Under the pieces are notes generated by a model. The model had not been told where the DNA came from, ran no database searches, and saw only the letters and a list, made by a program, of their open reading frames with translations. DNA of 64,000 nucleotides, from positions 28,099 to 92,098 of the forward strand of contig NZ_JARGND010000007.1 of NCBI RefSeq assembly GCF_029212645.1, read 5' to 3'. Positions 9,223-17,891 of this stretch are shown in pieces. The first letter of the stretch is position 1. Each line of letters begins with the position of its first letter. Both the position numbers and the translations under genes were made by a program. The DNA is from Vannielia sp. Its GTDB lineage: Bacteria > Pseudomonadota > Alphaproteobacteria > Rhodobacterales > Rhodobacteraceae.

Positions 9223-9621
9223 ATGCGGCATCTCGCGCTTCTCTTCCTGCTCACGTTCCTGGCGGCTTGTGCCACCCCGCAGGAGGCCTGCATCGCGCGG
9301 GTGACCAAGGACTTGCGCGCGGTGAACGAGCTGATCGCCACCACCGAGGCCAATCTGGCGCGCGGTTACGCGATAGAGCAGGAGGCCTACACAAGCTTTG
9401 AATCCTACCAATGCAACGTGGAAATCGGCACCAAGGACGGGCCGCGCGTTATTACCAAGTGGTGCCACCGCCCGGCGACGCGCTATCGCGACAAGGCGGT
9501 TTCCATTGATCCGGCGGCAGAGCGGCGCAAGCTGGCCGGGCTGAAGACCAAGCGCACCGAGTTGATTGCCCAGGCCAGGCGTGAGGTTGCAGCCTGCAAG
9601 GCGGCCTACCCCGAGGAGTGA
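9223..9621 (+). CDS. Small predicted lipoprotein of unknown function
   Basis: The 132-residue protein starts with a hydrophobic signal segment ending in the lipobox LAAC (residues 13-16), so it is probably lipidated and anchored in a membrane facing the periplasm. The mature part is mostly charged and helical, with four Cys residues and heptad-like spacing near the C-terminus (LAGLKTKRTELIAQARREVAA). I recognise no enzyme motif. It follows hemF divergently and stands alone before a 172 bp spacer in which I see nothing. Confidence 0.75.
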   Translation: MRHLALLFLLTFLAACATPQEACIARVTKDLRAVNELIATTEANLARGYAIEQEAYTSFESYQCNVEIGTKDGPRVITKWCHRPATRYRDKAVSIDPAAERRKLAGLKTKRTELIAQARREVAACKAAYPEE

Positions 9622-9793
9622 GGCCGGCACAGGCCGCAGGCGGATCACGTGTTGCAGATCGCCGTCAGGGCCGATAGGGCACTCGGCTTACAGATATCGC
9701 CCTGAGCGCGCCCAAGACGCGCCGGGCCAAGCCACCCCCACCCCGCCGGATCGGCCAAAGGCCCAGCCCGCAAGACAGGCCAAAGGATAGCGC

Positions 9794-10570
9794 ATGCTGC
9801 TCTCGATTGATGTTCGGATGACCTACCGGTTTTCGCGGCCCAATACGGTGTTTCTGGCGCTGGAAGCGGCGCAAACCGAGGGGCAGGTGATTGTGGATCA
9901 ACACATTGATCTTGGCGCGGCACAGGTGGACCGGATCACCGGGGATGGCTATGTGGGTGAGCGGATCTGGGCGCAGGTTCCGGGCTATGAGATGGTGCTT
10001 TTCTACCGCGCCACGGTGGATGTAACCCGCCCGGCGGTGCAGCTTGATGGGCTGGAGGCGATGCCGCTGCACCGGCTGCCCGCAGATGTGGCCCCCTATC
10101 TGCGCCCCTCGCGCTACTGCCAGTCTGACAAGTTCTTCGCCTTTGTGGCCAAACGCTTTGGCGATGTGACGGGCGGGCGCAAGATTGCCGCGATCCGCGA
10201 CTGGATCGAAAGCAACCTCACCTATGTGCCGGGCGCTTCGGACGCCGATACCAACGTGCTGGAAACCTTCGCCGGGCGCGAAGGTGTGTGCCGGGATTAC
10301 GCGCATCTGTTTTGCACCATGGCGCGCGCCGCCAAGATCCCTGCCCGCATGGTTGCCGCCTACAGCCCCGATGTGTACCCACCCGATTTTCATGCCGTGA
10401 CGCAGGTTTGGCTGGATGATGCCTGGCACCTGGTGGACGCCACCGGCATGTGCGCCGCCGACTCGCTGGCAGTGATCGCCGTGGGGCGGGACGCTTATGA
10501 CATTGCCTTCATGGATTCCGAGGTGCCTGCCGAGTTTGTGGCGCAGGGGGTTTCGGTGGTGCGGGTATAG
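9794..10570 (+). CDS. Transglutaminase-like cysteine peptidase family protein
   Basis: The 258-residue protein has an N-terminal beta-rich region followed by a transglutaminase-like core. The catalytic triad is visible: Cys in GVCRDYAHL, His in DFHAVTQVWL and Asp in LVDATGMC. This layout is that of the bacterial transglutaminase-like family related to papain-fold peptidases. There is no signal peptide, so it is probably cytoplasmic. Substrate is unknown; relatives often pair with alpha-E or ATP-grasp proteins in peptide-like synthesis, but none is adjacent. It ends 23 bp before the WG-repeat gene, with which it may be co-transcribed. Confidence 0.87.
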   Translation: MLLSIDVRMTYRFSRPNTVFLALEAAQTEGQVIVDQHIDLGAAQVDRITGDGYVGERIWAQVPGYEMVLFYRATVDVTRPAVQLDGLEAMPLHRLPADVAPYLRPSRYCQSDKFFAFVAKRFGDVTGGRKIAAIRDWIESNLTYVPGASDADTNVLETFAGREGVCRDYAHLFCTMARAAKIPARMVAAYSPDVYPPDFHAVTQVWLDDAWHLVDATGMCAADSLAVIAVGRDAYDIAFMDSEVPAEFVAQGVSVVRV

Positions 10571-10593
10571 GGTTGGTTTGAGCGGGAGGCCCC

Positions 10594-11715
10594 TTGCCGC
10601 TTTTTGAGATACTGGAGACAACGTCCAATCGGTGGAGCCCGCGTATGGGCTTTATGGATGGGCTGGGGAACGTGGTGATCGAGCCGCAGTTCCACCAGAA
10701 CAGGAGCGTGATGGGGCGCTACTTTTCTGACGCGGGCTATGCGATTGTTGTGCGCCACGGGGAACGCCAGAAGATCGTGATCGACGAGAGCGGCGAGACG
10801 GTTCTTGAAATTCCCGAAGAGTATCAGGTGGGGCCGTTCACGCGCCCGGACGAGAACGGCATTTTTCAGGCGACACGGCTGATAGATGGCGACAATGCCG
10901 CCCTTTGGGAGCTTGTTGGGCGGGACATCATTTTCACCGGTGAAACCCGCTATTACGCAATGCGGCTTGATGGTTCTGTCGCCTTTCGGGCCTATTTCAC
11001 GAGCTCCTGCCACGGGCGATATGTGTTTCACGAGGGCTCTCAGTGGAAGGGCAAAAAGGGGCTGATGGACCAGCACGGCGAGATCATCCTGCCCGCGATC
11101 TACGATCACATCTCCCTTTCACCGACGGACCCTTTTGCGACGGTCGTGCGCGAAGGGCGGGTGAATGTGGTGACCCTTGAGGGCACGCCTGTCTTCAAGC
11201 AGGAATTTGAAGTGCAGGGTGAGGGTATTCAAAGCGCTGTGCAGGACGGTTTCTGGATTGTGCGCAATGCTGCCAAAGACCGCGCCGATGTGTATGACAT
11301 TGCCTCCGCCGAAGTGATCGGCACGCTCCCGCTGACCTATTGGTCCCCCTCAATTCCAAAGGCCTGCCCCTCGCTCTCTGGCGGGGTGGCCTCAATCACC
11401 CATCCCCGGAAAGGCACGGCTTATTACCGCCCCAATGGCAAGCCTGCGATGCCGGGGATTTTGGGGCGGCCTCGTTGGTTTAGCCCCGAGATGCGGACGG
11501 GCTACTTTCATGACGGTCGCGCGAGCTTCAAGCTGGGCGATCTTTGGGGCTATCTGGACCTGTCGGGCAAGCACGCCATAGCGCCGCAATTCGGCTCGGA
11601 CCTTCCGTTCAGGGATGGGCTGGCCAAAGTGCGCTATCCGGCTGACGGAAACGCGTGGCACCGTTTTTCCTACGTCGACCGGGATGGCGCGGTGGTTTGG
11701 CACCAGGAGGAATAG
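10594..11715 (+). CDS. WG-repeat protein of unknown function (TTG start)
   Basis: The 373-residue protein contains WG/KWG-type beta repeats: GFMDGLGNVVIEPQF near residue 18, GLMDQHGEIILPAIYD near 150 and WGYLDLSGKHAIAPQF near 320, with degenerate copies between. Such repeats form beta-propeller-like or scaffold structures with no single function. GGGAGG precedes a TTG start codon at 10594. There is no signal peptide. It lies just downstream of the transglutaminase-like gene and ends at a strong hairpin shared with the convergent PfkB gene. Confidence 0.8.
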   Translation: MPLFEILETTSNRWSPRMGFMDGLGNVVIEPQFHQNRSVMGRYFSDAGYAIVVRHGERQKIVIDESGETVLEIPEEYQVGPFTRPDENGIFQATRLIDGDNAALWELVGRDIIFTGETRYYAMRLDGSVAFRAYFTSSCHGRYVFHEGSQWKGKKGLMDQHGEIILPAIYDHISLSPTDPFATVVREGRVNVVTLEGTPVFKQEFEVQGEGIQSAVQDGFWIVRNAAKDRADVYDIASAEVIGTLPLTYWSPSIPKACPSLSGGVASITHPRKGTAYYRPNGKPAMPGILGRPRWFSPEMRTGYFHDGRASFKLGDLWGYLDLSGKHAIAPQFGSDLPFRDGLAKVRYPADGNAWHRFSYVDRDGAVVWHQEE

Positions 11716-11720
11716 GCTTT

Positions 11721-11750
11721 GCGCGGTGGGGCAAGGTGTGCCCCACGCGC
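11721..11750. terminator. Hairpin between convergent genes (bidirectional terminator candidate)
   Basis: GTGGGGCA at 11726-11733 pairs perfectly with TGCCCCAC at 11739-11746 around a 5-base loop. An outer GCGC/GCGC pair extends the stem with one bulged base. It sits six bases after the WG-gene stop and just downstream of the convergent kinase gene. There is no T-run, so termination efficiency is uncertain. Confidence 0.6.
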
Positions 11751-11763
11751 GGTGGTTCAAGGC

Positions 11764-12759
11764 TTAGAGCAGCCCGGCATCGTGGAAGATGTCACGCAAG
11801 GGGCGTTTGGGGCGCGGGCCGATGTGGCGGATCACTTCGGCGGCGGCTGTCACCCCCATGAGGCCCGAGGTTTCGAGGCTGGCCCCGGTGGCCATTCCAT
11901 AAAGGAATCCGGCGGCAAACTGATCGCCCGCGCCGGTGGCATCAACCGGGACAACCGGGGTGACGGGCACTTCCACCTGCTCATCTTCATGGCGCAGCAG
12001 CACCGATTTGCCGGACCGGGTGCACACCAGCGTGGGGCAGATCATGGCGGCCTCGCCCATGGCGACCTCAAGGCTCTCGGTCTGGTAGAGGGAGAGCCAC
12101 TCTTCCTCGTTGCCGATCACGAAATCCATGTCGTTTTCGATCAGGGCGCGGAAGCTGTCACGGTGGCGGTCCACGCAGAAGGGATCAGACAGGGTGATGC
12201 CCGCCTTGCCACCCGCGTGGCGGCAGGCATTGGCGGCGGCGGTGAAGGCGCGTTTGCCTTTGTCCTTGTCGTAAAGGTAGCCCTCAAGGAAGAGGTAGCG
12301 GGTGTTTTCCAACACCGAAACATCCACGTCGTCCTCAGAAAACTCGGCCCCGCAGCCAAGATAAGTGTTCATCGAGCGCTCGCCATCGGGGGAGACAAAG
12401 ATCATCGAGCGGGAGGTGGGCGGCTGGCCGGCGTCATCAACCGGGCCGTTGGGAAAGACGGTGCCTTCAAGCTCCATCTTTTCGGCGTAAAAGCGGCCCA
12501 GCGCATCATCTTTCACCCGGCCAACAAAGGCGGTGTTCAGCCCCAGGGTGCCGATGCCTGCCAGCGTGTTGGCAACAGAGCCGCCGGGAGTTTGCACCCG
12601 GTCGCCCATGGCGGCATAGAGCACTTCGGCGCGCTCGCGCTCGACCAGCTGCATGATGCCCTTGGTGATGCCCATGTTCTCCAGAAAGCTGTCATCGCCA
12701 TGGGAAATCACATCAACAATCGCGTTTCCGATGCCGACAACGTCATAATTGGTGGTCAC
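11764..12759 (-). CDS. PfkB-family carbohydrate/nucleoside kinase (adenosine kinase-like)
   Basis: The 331-residue protein starts MTTNYDVVGIGNAIVDV and has the two PfkB signatures: GGSVANTLAGIGTLG near residue 56 and DATGAGDQFAAGFLYG near 275, whose Asp is the catalytic base. The overall form resembles the adenosine kinase-like branch common in alphaproteobacteria; a sugar substrate is equally possible. Its start overlaps the nth stop by 4 bp (ATGA), so it is translated together with the DNA repair gene upstream. Confidence 0.88.
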   Translation of the reverse strand: MTTNYDVVGIGNAIVDVISHGDDSFLENMGITKGIMQLVERERAEVLYAAMGDRVQTPGGSVANTLAGIGTLGLNTAFVGRVKDDALGRFYAEKMELEGTVFPNGPVDDAGQPPTSRSMIFVSPDGERSMNTYLGCGAEFSEDDVDVSVLENTRYLFLEGYLYDKDKGKRAFTAAANACRHAGGKAGITLSDPFCVDRHRDSFRALIENDMDFVIGNEEEWLSLYQTESLEVAMGEAAMICPTLVCTRSGKSVLLRHEDEQVEVPVTPVVPVDATGAGDQFAAGFLYGMATGASLETSGLMGVTAAAEVIRHIGPRPKRPLRDIFHDAGLL

Positions 12760-13400
12760 AGGGTCTTCTCCTCAAAAAGGCAAATGTCACGGATCAGGCA
12801 GGCGGCGCATTGCGGTTTGCGCGCCTTGCAGGTGTAGCGCCCATGCAGGATGAGCCAATGGTGGGCGTGTTGCTGATACTCGGCCGGGACGCGGTCTTCC
12901 ATGGCGCGCTCAACCGCGTCTACATCCTTGCCGGGCGCAATGCCGGTGCGGTTGCCCACGCGAAAGATATGGGTGTCGACCGCCTGCGTGGGTTGGTGGA
13001 ACCACATGTTCAGCACCACATTGGCGGTTTTGCGGCCCACGCCAGGCAGCGATTGCAGGGCCTCGCGCGATGAGGGCACCTTGCTGTCAAAGCCATCGAC
13101 CAGCATTTGCGACAGTTTGATCACGTTTTTGGCCTTTTGGCGGAAGAGGCCGATGGTCTTGATATGCTCGGTCACGCCCTCAAGGCCCAGCGCCAGCATT
13201 TTCTCGGGCGTGTCGGCCACGGCAAAGAGGCCGCGCGTGGCCTTGTTGACCCCGGCATCGGTGGCCTGCGCCGAAAGCGCCACTGCCACCAGAAGCGTGT
13301 AGGCATTGGTATGCTCCAGCTCGCCCTTCGGTTCCGGCTCGGCGGCCTGAAAGCGGGCAAAGCACTCGCAGATTTCTTGATATGTCATGGCGCGGCGCAT
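12756..13400 (-). CDS. nth: Endonuclease III (DNA glycosylase/AP lyase)
   Basis: The 214-residue protein has the helix-hairpin-helix LPGVGRKTANVVL with the catalytic Lys, VDTHIFRV with the catalytic Asp, and a C-terminal C-x6-C-x2-C-x5-C cluster that binds 4Fe-4S. It removes oxidised pyrimidines in base-excision repair. GGAGG five bases before the ATG at 13400 supports that start over the one at 13388. The gene is divergent from an Ada-like alkylation repair gene, so two DNA repair genes share this 187 bp region. Confidence 0.96.
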   Translation of the reverse strand: MRRAMTYQEICECFARFQAAEPEPKGELEHTNAYTLLVAVALSAQATDAGVNKATRGLFAVADTPEKMLALGLEGVTEHIKTIGLFRQKAKNVIKLSQMLVDGFDSKVPSSREALQSLPGVGRKTANVVLNMWFHQPTQAVDTHIFRVGNRTGIAPGKDVDAVERAMEDRVPAEYQQHAHHWLILHGRYTCKARKPQCAACLIRDICLFEEKTL

Positions 13401-13587
13401 CGCCGCCTCCTATGCCAAGCGCGGCGGCGCGGGGCAAGAGCGCAGGTGGGGGCGGCGAGGCAGGATGGCGGCAAGCCTGTGCCGTGGCGGCGGCAAGGTG
13501 CGGGCGCTCGGGGGGGCAAATCCGCATGAACCGGGTCGCATCGCCGCCGCCGCGCCGTTAGCTTATGGAGCAAGAAGGAGGCTCAAG

Positions 13588-14463
13588 ATGTCCCATAACC
13601 CGCCTGTGCCAGACGCGCCCGACAACAGCGAAGACGGCTACCACTACCAGGTGATGCGCCGTGCGCTTGATGTGATCGACGCCGCCGAGGGCCAGTTGAC
13701 GCTGGATGGGCTGGCCGGTGAAATGCGCATGTCACCCGCGCATTTCCAGCGGGTGTTTTCGCAATGGGTGGGGGTAAGCCCGAAGCGTTACCAGCAATAT
13801 CTGACGCTCGATCACGCCCGCCGCCTGCTGGCCGAGCGGCACACCACGCTGGAAGCCGCCGCCGGGGCGGGGCTTTCGGGCGCGGGGCGGTTGCATGATT
13901 TGTTTATCACCTGGGAGGCGATGTCACCGGGGGAGTATGGCCGGGGCGGCGAGGGGCTGGTGATCAGGTGGGGCTGGTTTAAAAGCCCCTTTGGCCCCGC
14001 CCTTGTGATGGGCACCGAGCGGGGGCTGTGTGGCATAGGCTTTGCCGCCGAAACCGGCGAGGCCGCAACCATGGAAGACCTCACATCGCGCTGGCCCAAG
14101 GCCGATTATGTGGAAGACCCGCAGGCGTTGCGGCCATGGGTGCTTTCGGCCTTCGGGGCGCGGGAGGCGGGCACGCCAACGCCGCTTTACCTGATCGGCG
14201 CGCCCTTCCAGATCAAGGTGTGGGAGGCGTTGTTGGCAATTCCAACGGGCCATGTCACCACCTACGCCGAGATTGCCGAGGCGATCGGCCACCCCAAAGC
14301 CTACCGCGCCGTGGGCTCTGCCGTGGGGCGCAACCCGGTGTCATGGCTGATCCCCTGTCACCGGGCGCTGCGCAAAGGCGGCGGATTGGGCGGCTATCAC
14401 TGGGGTTTGCCGGTGAAACGCGCCCTGCTCGCCTGGGAAGCGGCCCGCAGCGAGGCGGGTTGA
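13588..14463 (+). CDS. Ada-type protein: AraC HTH plus O6-methylguanine-DNA methyltransferase, no N-Ada domain
   Basis: The 291-residue protein has an AraC-type helix-turn-helix (about residues 20-115, ending MSPGEYGRGG) followed by a methyltransferase domain with the acceptor motif IPCHRAL and GGYHWGLPVKRALL. It repairs O6-methylguanine by transferring the methyl group to the Cys. The N-terminal Ada zinc domain that senses methylphosphotriesters in E. coli Ada is absent, so the HTH part may act differently or constitutively. AAGGAGG precedes the ATG at 13588. It is divergent from nth. Confidence 0.92.
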   Translation: MSHNPPVPDAPDNSEDGYHYQVMRRALDVIDAAEGQLTLDGLAGEMRMSPAHFQRVFSQWVGVSPKRYQQYLTLDHARRLLAERHTTLEAAAGAGLSGAGRLHDLFITWEAMSPGEYGRGGEGLVIRWGWFKSPFGPALVMGTERGLCGIGFAAETGEAATMEDLTSRWPKADYVEDPQALRPWVLSAFGAREAGTPTPLYLIGAPFQIKVWEALLAIPTGHVTTYAEIAEAIGHPKAYRAVGSAVGRNPVSWLIPCHRALRKGGGLGGYHWGLPVKRALLAWEAARSEAG

Positions 14464-14664
14464 GGGCAGTGCACGCCAGTGTGCCGTGAGGGTCTGAAAC
14501 ATTCCGCAACCAAATTTGGCAACTTTCCGCGCATCTACCCGCGATAGGGCGGGCGAAACCTTGCCGAAGCGCCTATATAGCCATGGAACCCCGCCCGCAC
14601 AGAAGGCGTTGTGGTCAAAAAGAACCCATGGGAAGACCCAAGGCAGACAAGGATAGAAGCAGAT

Positions 14665-15306
14665 ATGTTCCGCACACCTCTGGCCATCGCGGCCATCACC
14701 TCCATCACCCTCGCAGGCTGCACCGACGGCCAGATGGGGGACAAAACGAAATCCGGTGCCATCACGGGCGCGCTGATCGGCGCAGCCACCGGCATTGTGG
14801 CTGGCGACGATGCAGAAGCCCGCCGCCGCGGTGCTGTGATCGGTGCCGCTGTGGGCGCTGGCGTTGGCGGTGCCATCGGCCAGCAGCTTGATAAGCAGGC
14901 GCAGGAGCTTGACCAAGACCTTGACGGGCGCATTTCGGTGCAAAACACCGGGGACCGCCTGATCGTGACCATGCCGCAGGATATTCTGTTTGCGGTTGAC
15001 AGCGCCTCGGTGAGCGGCGCGCTGGAGAACGATCTTTACACGCTGGCCGAAAGCCTCAACGACTATCCCAACACCACGGTGCAGGTGATCGGCCATACCG
15101 ATAACACCGGCGCGGCGGCCTATAACCAGGAGCTATCGGAGCGCCGGGCGCGCGCCGTTAAAGCGGTTCTGGCCAACGGTGGCGTCAGCTCTGGCCGGGT
15201 GCAGGCGATAGGCCGCGGCGAAAGCCAGCCCATCGCCACCAACCAAACCTCGACCGGGCGTCAGCAAAACCGCCGGGTTGAGATCATCATCATCCCCAAC
15301 ACCTGA
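14665..15306 (+). CDS. OmpA-family outer-membrane lipoprotein with glycine-zipper segment
   Basis: The 213-residue protein starts MFRTPLAIAAI and has the lipobox LAGC near residue 16. A glycine-zipper region follows (GALIGAATGIVAG and GAAVGAGVGGAIG). The C-terminal OmpA domain carries GHTDNTGAAAYNQELSERRA, with the Asp and Arg that bind diaminopimelate of peptidoglycan. It probably tethers the outer membrane to the wall, like the YiaD group. A GTG at 14611 would add 18 residues before the signal, so the ATG was chosen. Confidence 0.92.
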   Translation: MFRTPLAIAAITSITLAGCTDGQMGDKTKSGAITGALIGAATGIVAGDDAEARRRGAVIGAAVGAGVGGAIGQQLDKQAQELDQDLDGRISVQNTGDRLIVTMPQDILFAVDSASVSGALENDLYTLAESLNDYPNTTVQVIGHTDNTGAAAYNQELSERRARAVKAVLANGGVSSGRVQAIGRGESQPIATNQTSTGRQQNRRVEIIIIPNT

Positions 15307-15337
15307 TCGGGGCCTGATGCTGACAATCGGTCAAGCC

Positions 15338-15359
15338 GCCGGGGCCGTCCCTCCCCGGC
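15338..15359 (+). terminator. GC-rich hairpin after the OmpA gene
   Basis: GCCGGGG at 15338-15344 pairs with CCCCGGC at 15353-15359 around an 8-base loop, 32 bases after the stop codon. There is no T-run, so this is only a candidate terminator. Confidence 0.35.
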
Positions 15360-15383
15360 TGGCTTGCCCTGCCCCTCGGGAAG

Positions 15384-15402
15384 TGGTCATATGAACTGAC
15401 CA
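15384..15402. promoter_or_regulatory. Inverted repeat TGGTCA-N7-TGACCA upstream of the FadR-type regulator
   Basis: A perfect 6-bp inverted repeat lies 32-50 bases before the start of the GntR/FCD regulator gene, with an inner TCATATGA palindrome. FCD-type regulators often bind TGGT/ACCA half-sites, though usually with a shorter spacer. An autoregulatory operator is a reasonable guess, unproven. Confidence 0.4.
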
Positions 15403-15433
15403 ATTTCCGGGGGCCTTTTTATGCCTGTTTGCC

Positions 15434-16204
15434 ATGCCATTTGAGCCTGTCGCCGCGGCCCGCCTTTCAAGCGCGGTGGTCGAGCAGATCGAAACGCTGA
15501 TCCTGCGGGGCATCCTGAACCCGGGTGAGCGGCTGCCTGCCGAACGTGAGCTGGCAGAGCGGCTTGAGGTTTCCCGCCCCAGCCTGCGCGAGGCGCTGGC
15601 CGAGTTGCAAAAGCGCGGCTTGCTGGAAGCGCGGGCCGGGGCGGGGGTTTTTGTGGCCGAAGCGCTCGGCGCGGCCTTTCCGCCCGCTTTGGTGCGGCTG
15701 TTTTCAAGGCACAGAGAGGCGGTTTATGACTACATCGCCTTTCGCCGTGATCTGGAGGGGCAGGCCGCAGCGCGGGCGGCGGTGCATGGCACGCCCTCCG
15801 ATCTGAAGGTGATCAAAGCCGCGCTAGAGGCGATGGAAGCTGCCCACCGCGCCCGCCCGGCCCCCGAGCGCGAAGCCGAGTTGGACGCCGCCTTTCACCT
15901 CGCCATTCTGGAGGCGAGCCACAACGTGGTGCTGCTGCATATGATGCGGGCGATGTATGAATTGCTGAAGCAGGGCGTGTTTTACCACCGCCAGGTGATG
16001 TTTCGCCAAAAACCCACCCGTGACACGCTGCTTGACCAGCACCGCGCCATCAACGCTGCCATTCAGGCCCGCGATCCCGAGGCCGCAAGAGAGGCCGTTG
16101 AGGCGCATCTGGGCTTTGTGGAACGCGCGCTGACAGAGCAGGACAAGGCCAAAACACAGGAAGCCATTGCCAGGCAACGGCTGGAACATGCGAGGGCGCG
16201 TTAG
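15434..16204 (+). CDS. GntR-family transcriptional regulator, FadR/FCD subgroup
   Basis: The 256-residue protein has an N-terminal winged helix with LPAERELAERLEVSRPSLREALAEL (given in one family-typical block of about residues 36-60) and a C-terminal all-helical FCD domain. Possible metal-binding residues are in FHLAILEASHN and HLGFVERAL. It most resembles PdhR/LldR-type repressors that sense carboxylates. It is not in an obvious operon; the convergent gene encodes an S58 peptidase. An inverted repeat with FCD-like half-sites precedes it. The inducer is unknown. Confidence 0.9.
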   Translation: MPFEPVAAARLSSAVVEQIETLILRGILNPGERLPAERELAERLEVSRPSLREALAELQKRGLLEARAGAGVFVAEALGAAFPPALVRLFSRHREAVYDYIAFRRDLEGQAAARAAVHGTPSDLKVIKAALEAMEAAHRARPAPEREAELDAAFHLAILEASHNVVLLHMMRAMYELLKQGVFYHRQVMFRQKPTRDTLLDQHRAINAAIQARDPEAAREAVEAHLGFVERALTEQDKAKTQEAIARQRLEHARAR

Positions 16205-16245
16205 CGCGGGGTGAAGACGGACGTAACCCCGGCCCACCCGAGCGC

Positions 16246-16288
16246 AGCGAGGCTACGGAGGCCGCATACCGGGCGTAGCGAGGCTACG
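16246..16288. repeat. Short direct repeat AGCGAGGCTACG (two copies)
   Basis: The 12-mer occurs at 16246-16257 and 16277-16288, 31 bp apart, in the short spacer between the convergent regulator and peptidase genes. It may be a fragment of a dispersed repeat; no other function is evident. Confidence 0.5.
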
Positions 16289-16311
16289 AAAAGCGAGGTG
16301 CGCAGCAACCG

Positions 16312-17304
16312 TTACTTGCCGAATTTATCCTGCCAGGTTGGCAGGTCGTCCCCCTTTGCGGCGCGGGCAAGGTAGACGCCGCGCGCGATAGCGCGGGCGA
16401 GGCAGGTGGCGGCAGCGTGGCCGATGCGCAGAATGTCCCACTCCGGGTCTTTCATGGCTTTGCGCCCGGTCGCGGCAGAAAACACCAGATCGCCGTCAAA
16501 CGGGGTGTGCGAAGGCACCAGCGAGCGGGCCATGCCATCATGCGCGGCAATGGCCATGCGTTGCGCTTGCGGGCGGTCCAGCGCGGCGTCGGTCGCGACG
16601 ATGGCGATGGTTGTCGCCTCGCCGACCAGCTTTTCGAGCGAAGGTTCAAAGCCCGCATCGGTGACCTTGGGGCCGCCCATGCCGCCAAATTCCTCGGCCA
16701 TTTCCCAGGCCCCGGCCCAAAAGCGCGGCCCCCCATCGGCGACAGCCGTGCCCACCGCGTTGACGCCAACAATGGCGCCCACGGTGATGCCGCTGTCCAG
16801 CACCACCGAGGCCGAGCCGAGCCCGCCTTTCAGGTTGGCGGTGGTTGCACCGGTCCCGCAGCCTTCGGAGCCCATCTTGAAGCTCTCGCCCGCCGCATCC
16901 AGCGCCATGCGGCCCATGGCTTTATAGGGATTGTCTTTCCAGCTTTTGTCACCGCCGTTCAGCAGATCGAACAGGATCGCTGAGGGAACAATCGGCACCC
17001 GCGCCTCACCCACCTGATAGCCGCGCCCTTGGCTGCGCAGCCCGTCGGCCACCCCGGAGGCGGCATCAAGGCCAAAGGCGGAGCCGCCGGACAGCACCAG
17101 CGCATCCACCTTTTGCACCAGCTTGTCAGGCGCCAGAAGATCGGTTTCGCGGGTGCCGGGCGCGCCGCCCATCACATGCACCCCCGCAATGAAGGGATCG
17201 TCGCCCACCAGGGCCGTTACGCCGGATTTCACAACCGCATTGGTGGAGTTGCCCACCTTCAGCCCGGCCACGTCGGTAATCAGGTTTCTCGGCCCCGGTT
17301 TCAT
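16312..17304 (-). CDS. P1/S58-family peptidase (DmpA/NylC-like N-terminal nucleophile hydrolase)
   Basis: The 330-residue protein starts MKPGPRNLITDVAGLKVGN, the usual beginning of the P1 (S58) family. It has VLSGGSAFGLDAASGV and GCGTGATTANLKGGLGSAS, the block near which members self-cleave to create an N-terminal nucleophile. Members include D-aminopeptidase DmpA, beta-peptidyl aminopeptidases and nylon-oligomer hydrolase, so the substrate cannot be named. GAAGAGG precedes the ATG at 17304. Transcribed alone, convergent with the FadR-type regulator. Confidence 0.88.
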   Translation of the reverse strand: MKPGPRNLITDVAGLKVGNSTNAVVKSGVTALVGDDPFIAGVHVMGGAPGTRETDLLAPDKLVQKVDALVLSGGSAFGLDAASGVADGLRSQGRGYQVGEARVPIVPSAILFDLLNGGDKSWKDNPYKAMGRMALDAAGESFKMGSEGCGTGATTANLKGGLGSASVVLDSGITVGAIVGVNAVGTAVADGGPRFWAGAWEMAEEFGGMGGPKVTDAGFEPSLEKLVGEATTIAIVATDAALDRPQAQRMAIAAHDGMARSLVPSHTPFDGDLVFSAATGRKAMKDPEWDILRIGHAAATCLARAIARGVYLARAAKGDDLPTWQDKFGK

Positions 17305-17391
17305 AGGATTCCTCTTCACTCGTCCGAGTTGGTTCAACCCCACCTCTGCCACAAAGGCAAGCCCGAGCGATGTTTGCGCGCCTTGCGGGGA

Positions 17392-17823
17392 TCAGGGAGC
17401 GGTGACCAGAAAGGCCCCGAGGTAGCGCAGCTTGGGCGTGTCATGCAGGCGGAAGGGCACGCCGCCCAAGCCCTCTTCGGGAAGGAGCGCCAGCGTGTCG
17501 AAGGGCGAGGTGATATGCACCGCGTCCATCAGCGCCTCGCCGCGAAAATACTCCGCCAGCAGCGCCTCCTTGCCGATCCCCCATGACATGCGCACGAAGT
17601 CGGCGTTGACGAAGGCATCGGGCAGATCAACCGTCATCGGGGCGGGGGCGTCGATCAGGTCCACCTCGACGGGGCCAAAGAGGTAATCCCGCGCCGCCGC
17701 TTCAGAGCCGAAGATGCCGCCAAAGAGGTGCAGGCGCATCATGCCCTCGGGCAAAGGGCGGGCCGGTTCGGCGCGGGGCTTGCGGCGAAAGATCGAGGTA
17801 AAGAGCGAGAAGGGTGTGAGCAT
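17392..17823 (-). CDS. Conserved-looking hypothetical protein
   Basis: This 143-residue protein is acidic in its second half, has no signal peptide after the basic N-terminus (MLTPFSLFTSIFRRKPRAEP) and no motif I recognise. The core segment beginning MMRLHLFGGIFGS suggests an alpha/beta cytoplasmic protein, and an internal ATG at 17742 with GAGGG before it is an alternative start. It lies between the S58 peptidase and SDR genes on the same strand, with short spacers. Confidence 0.6.
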   Translation of the reverse strand: MLTPFSLFTSIFRRKPRAEPARPLPEGMMRLHLFGGIFGSEAAARDYLFGPVEVDLIDAPAPMTVDLPDAFVNADFVRMSWGIGKEALLAEYFRGEALMDAVHITSPFDTLALLPEEGLGGVPFRLHDTPKLRYLGAFLVTAP

Positions 17824-17891
17824 GACCAGAGGTTAGCCGCACCAGGCGATGCGGTCTATCCGGCGGGAGCGGCGGGCGCGGGGTGGCGAGC

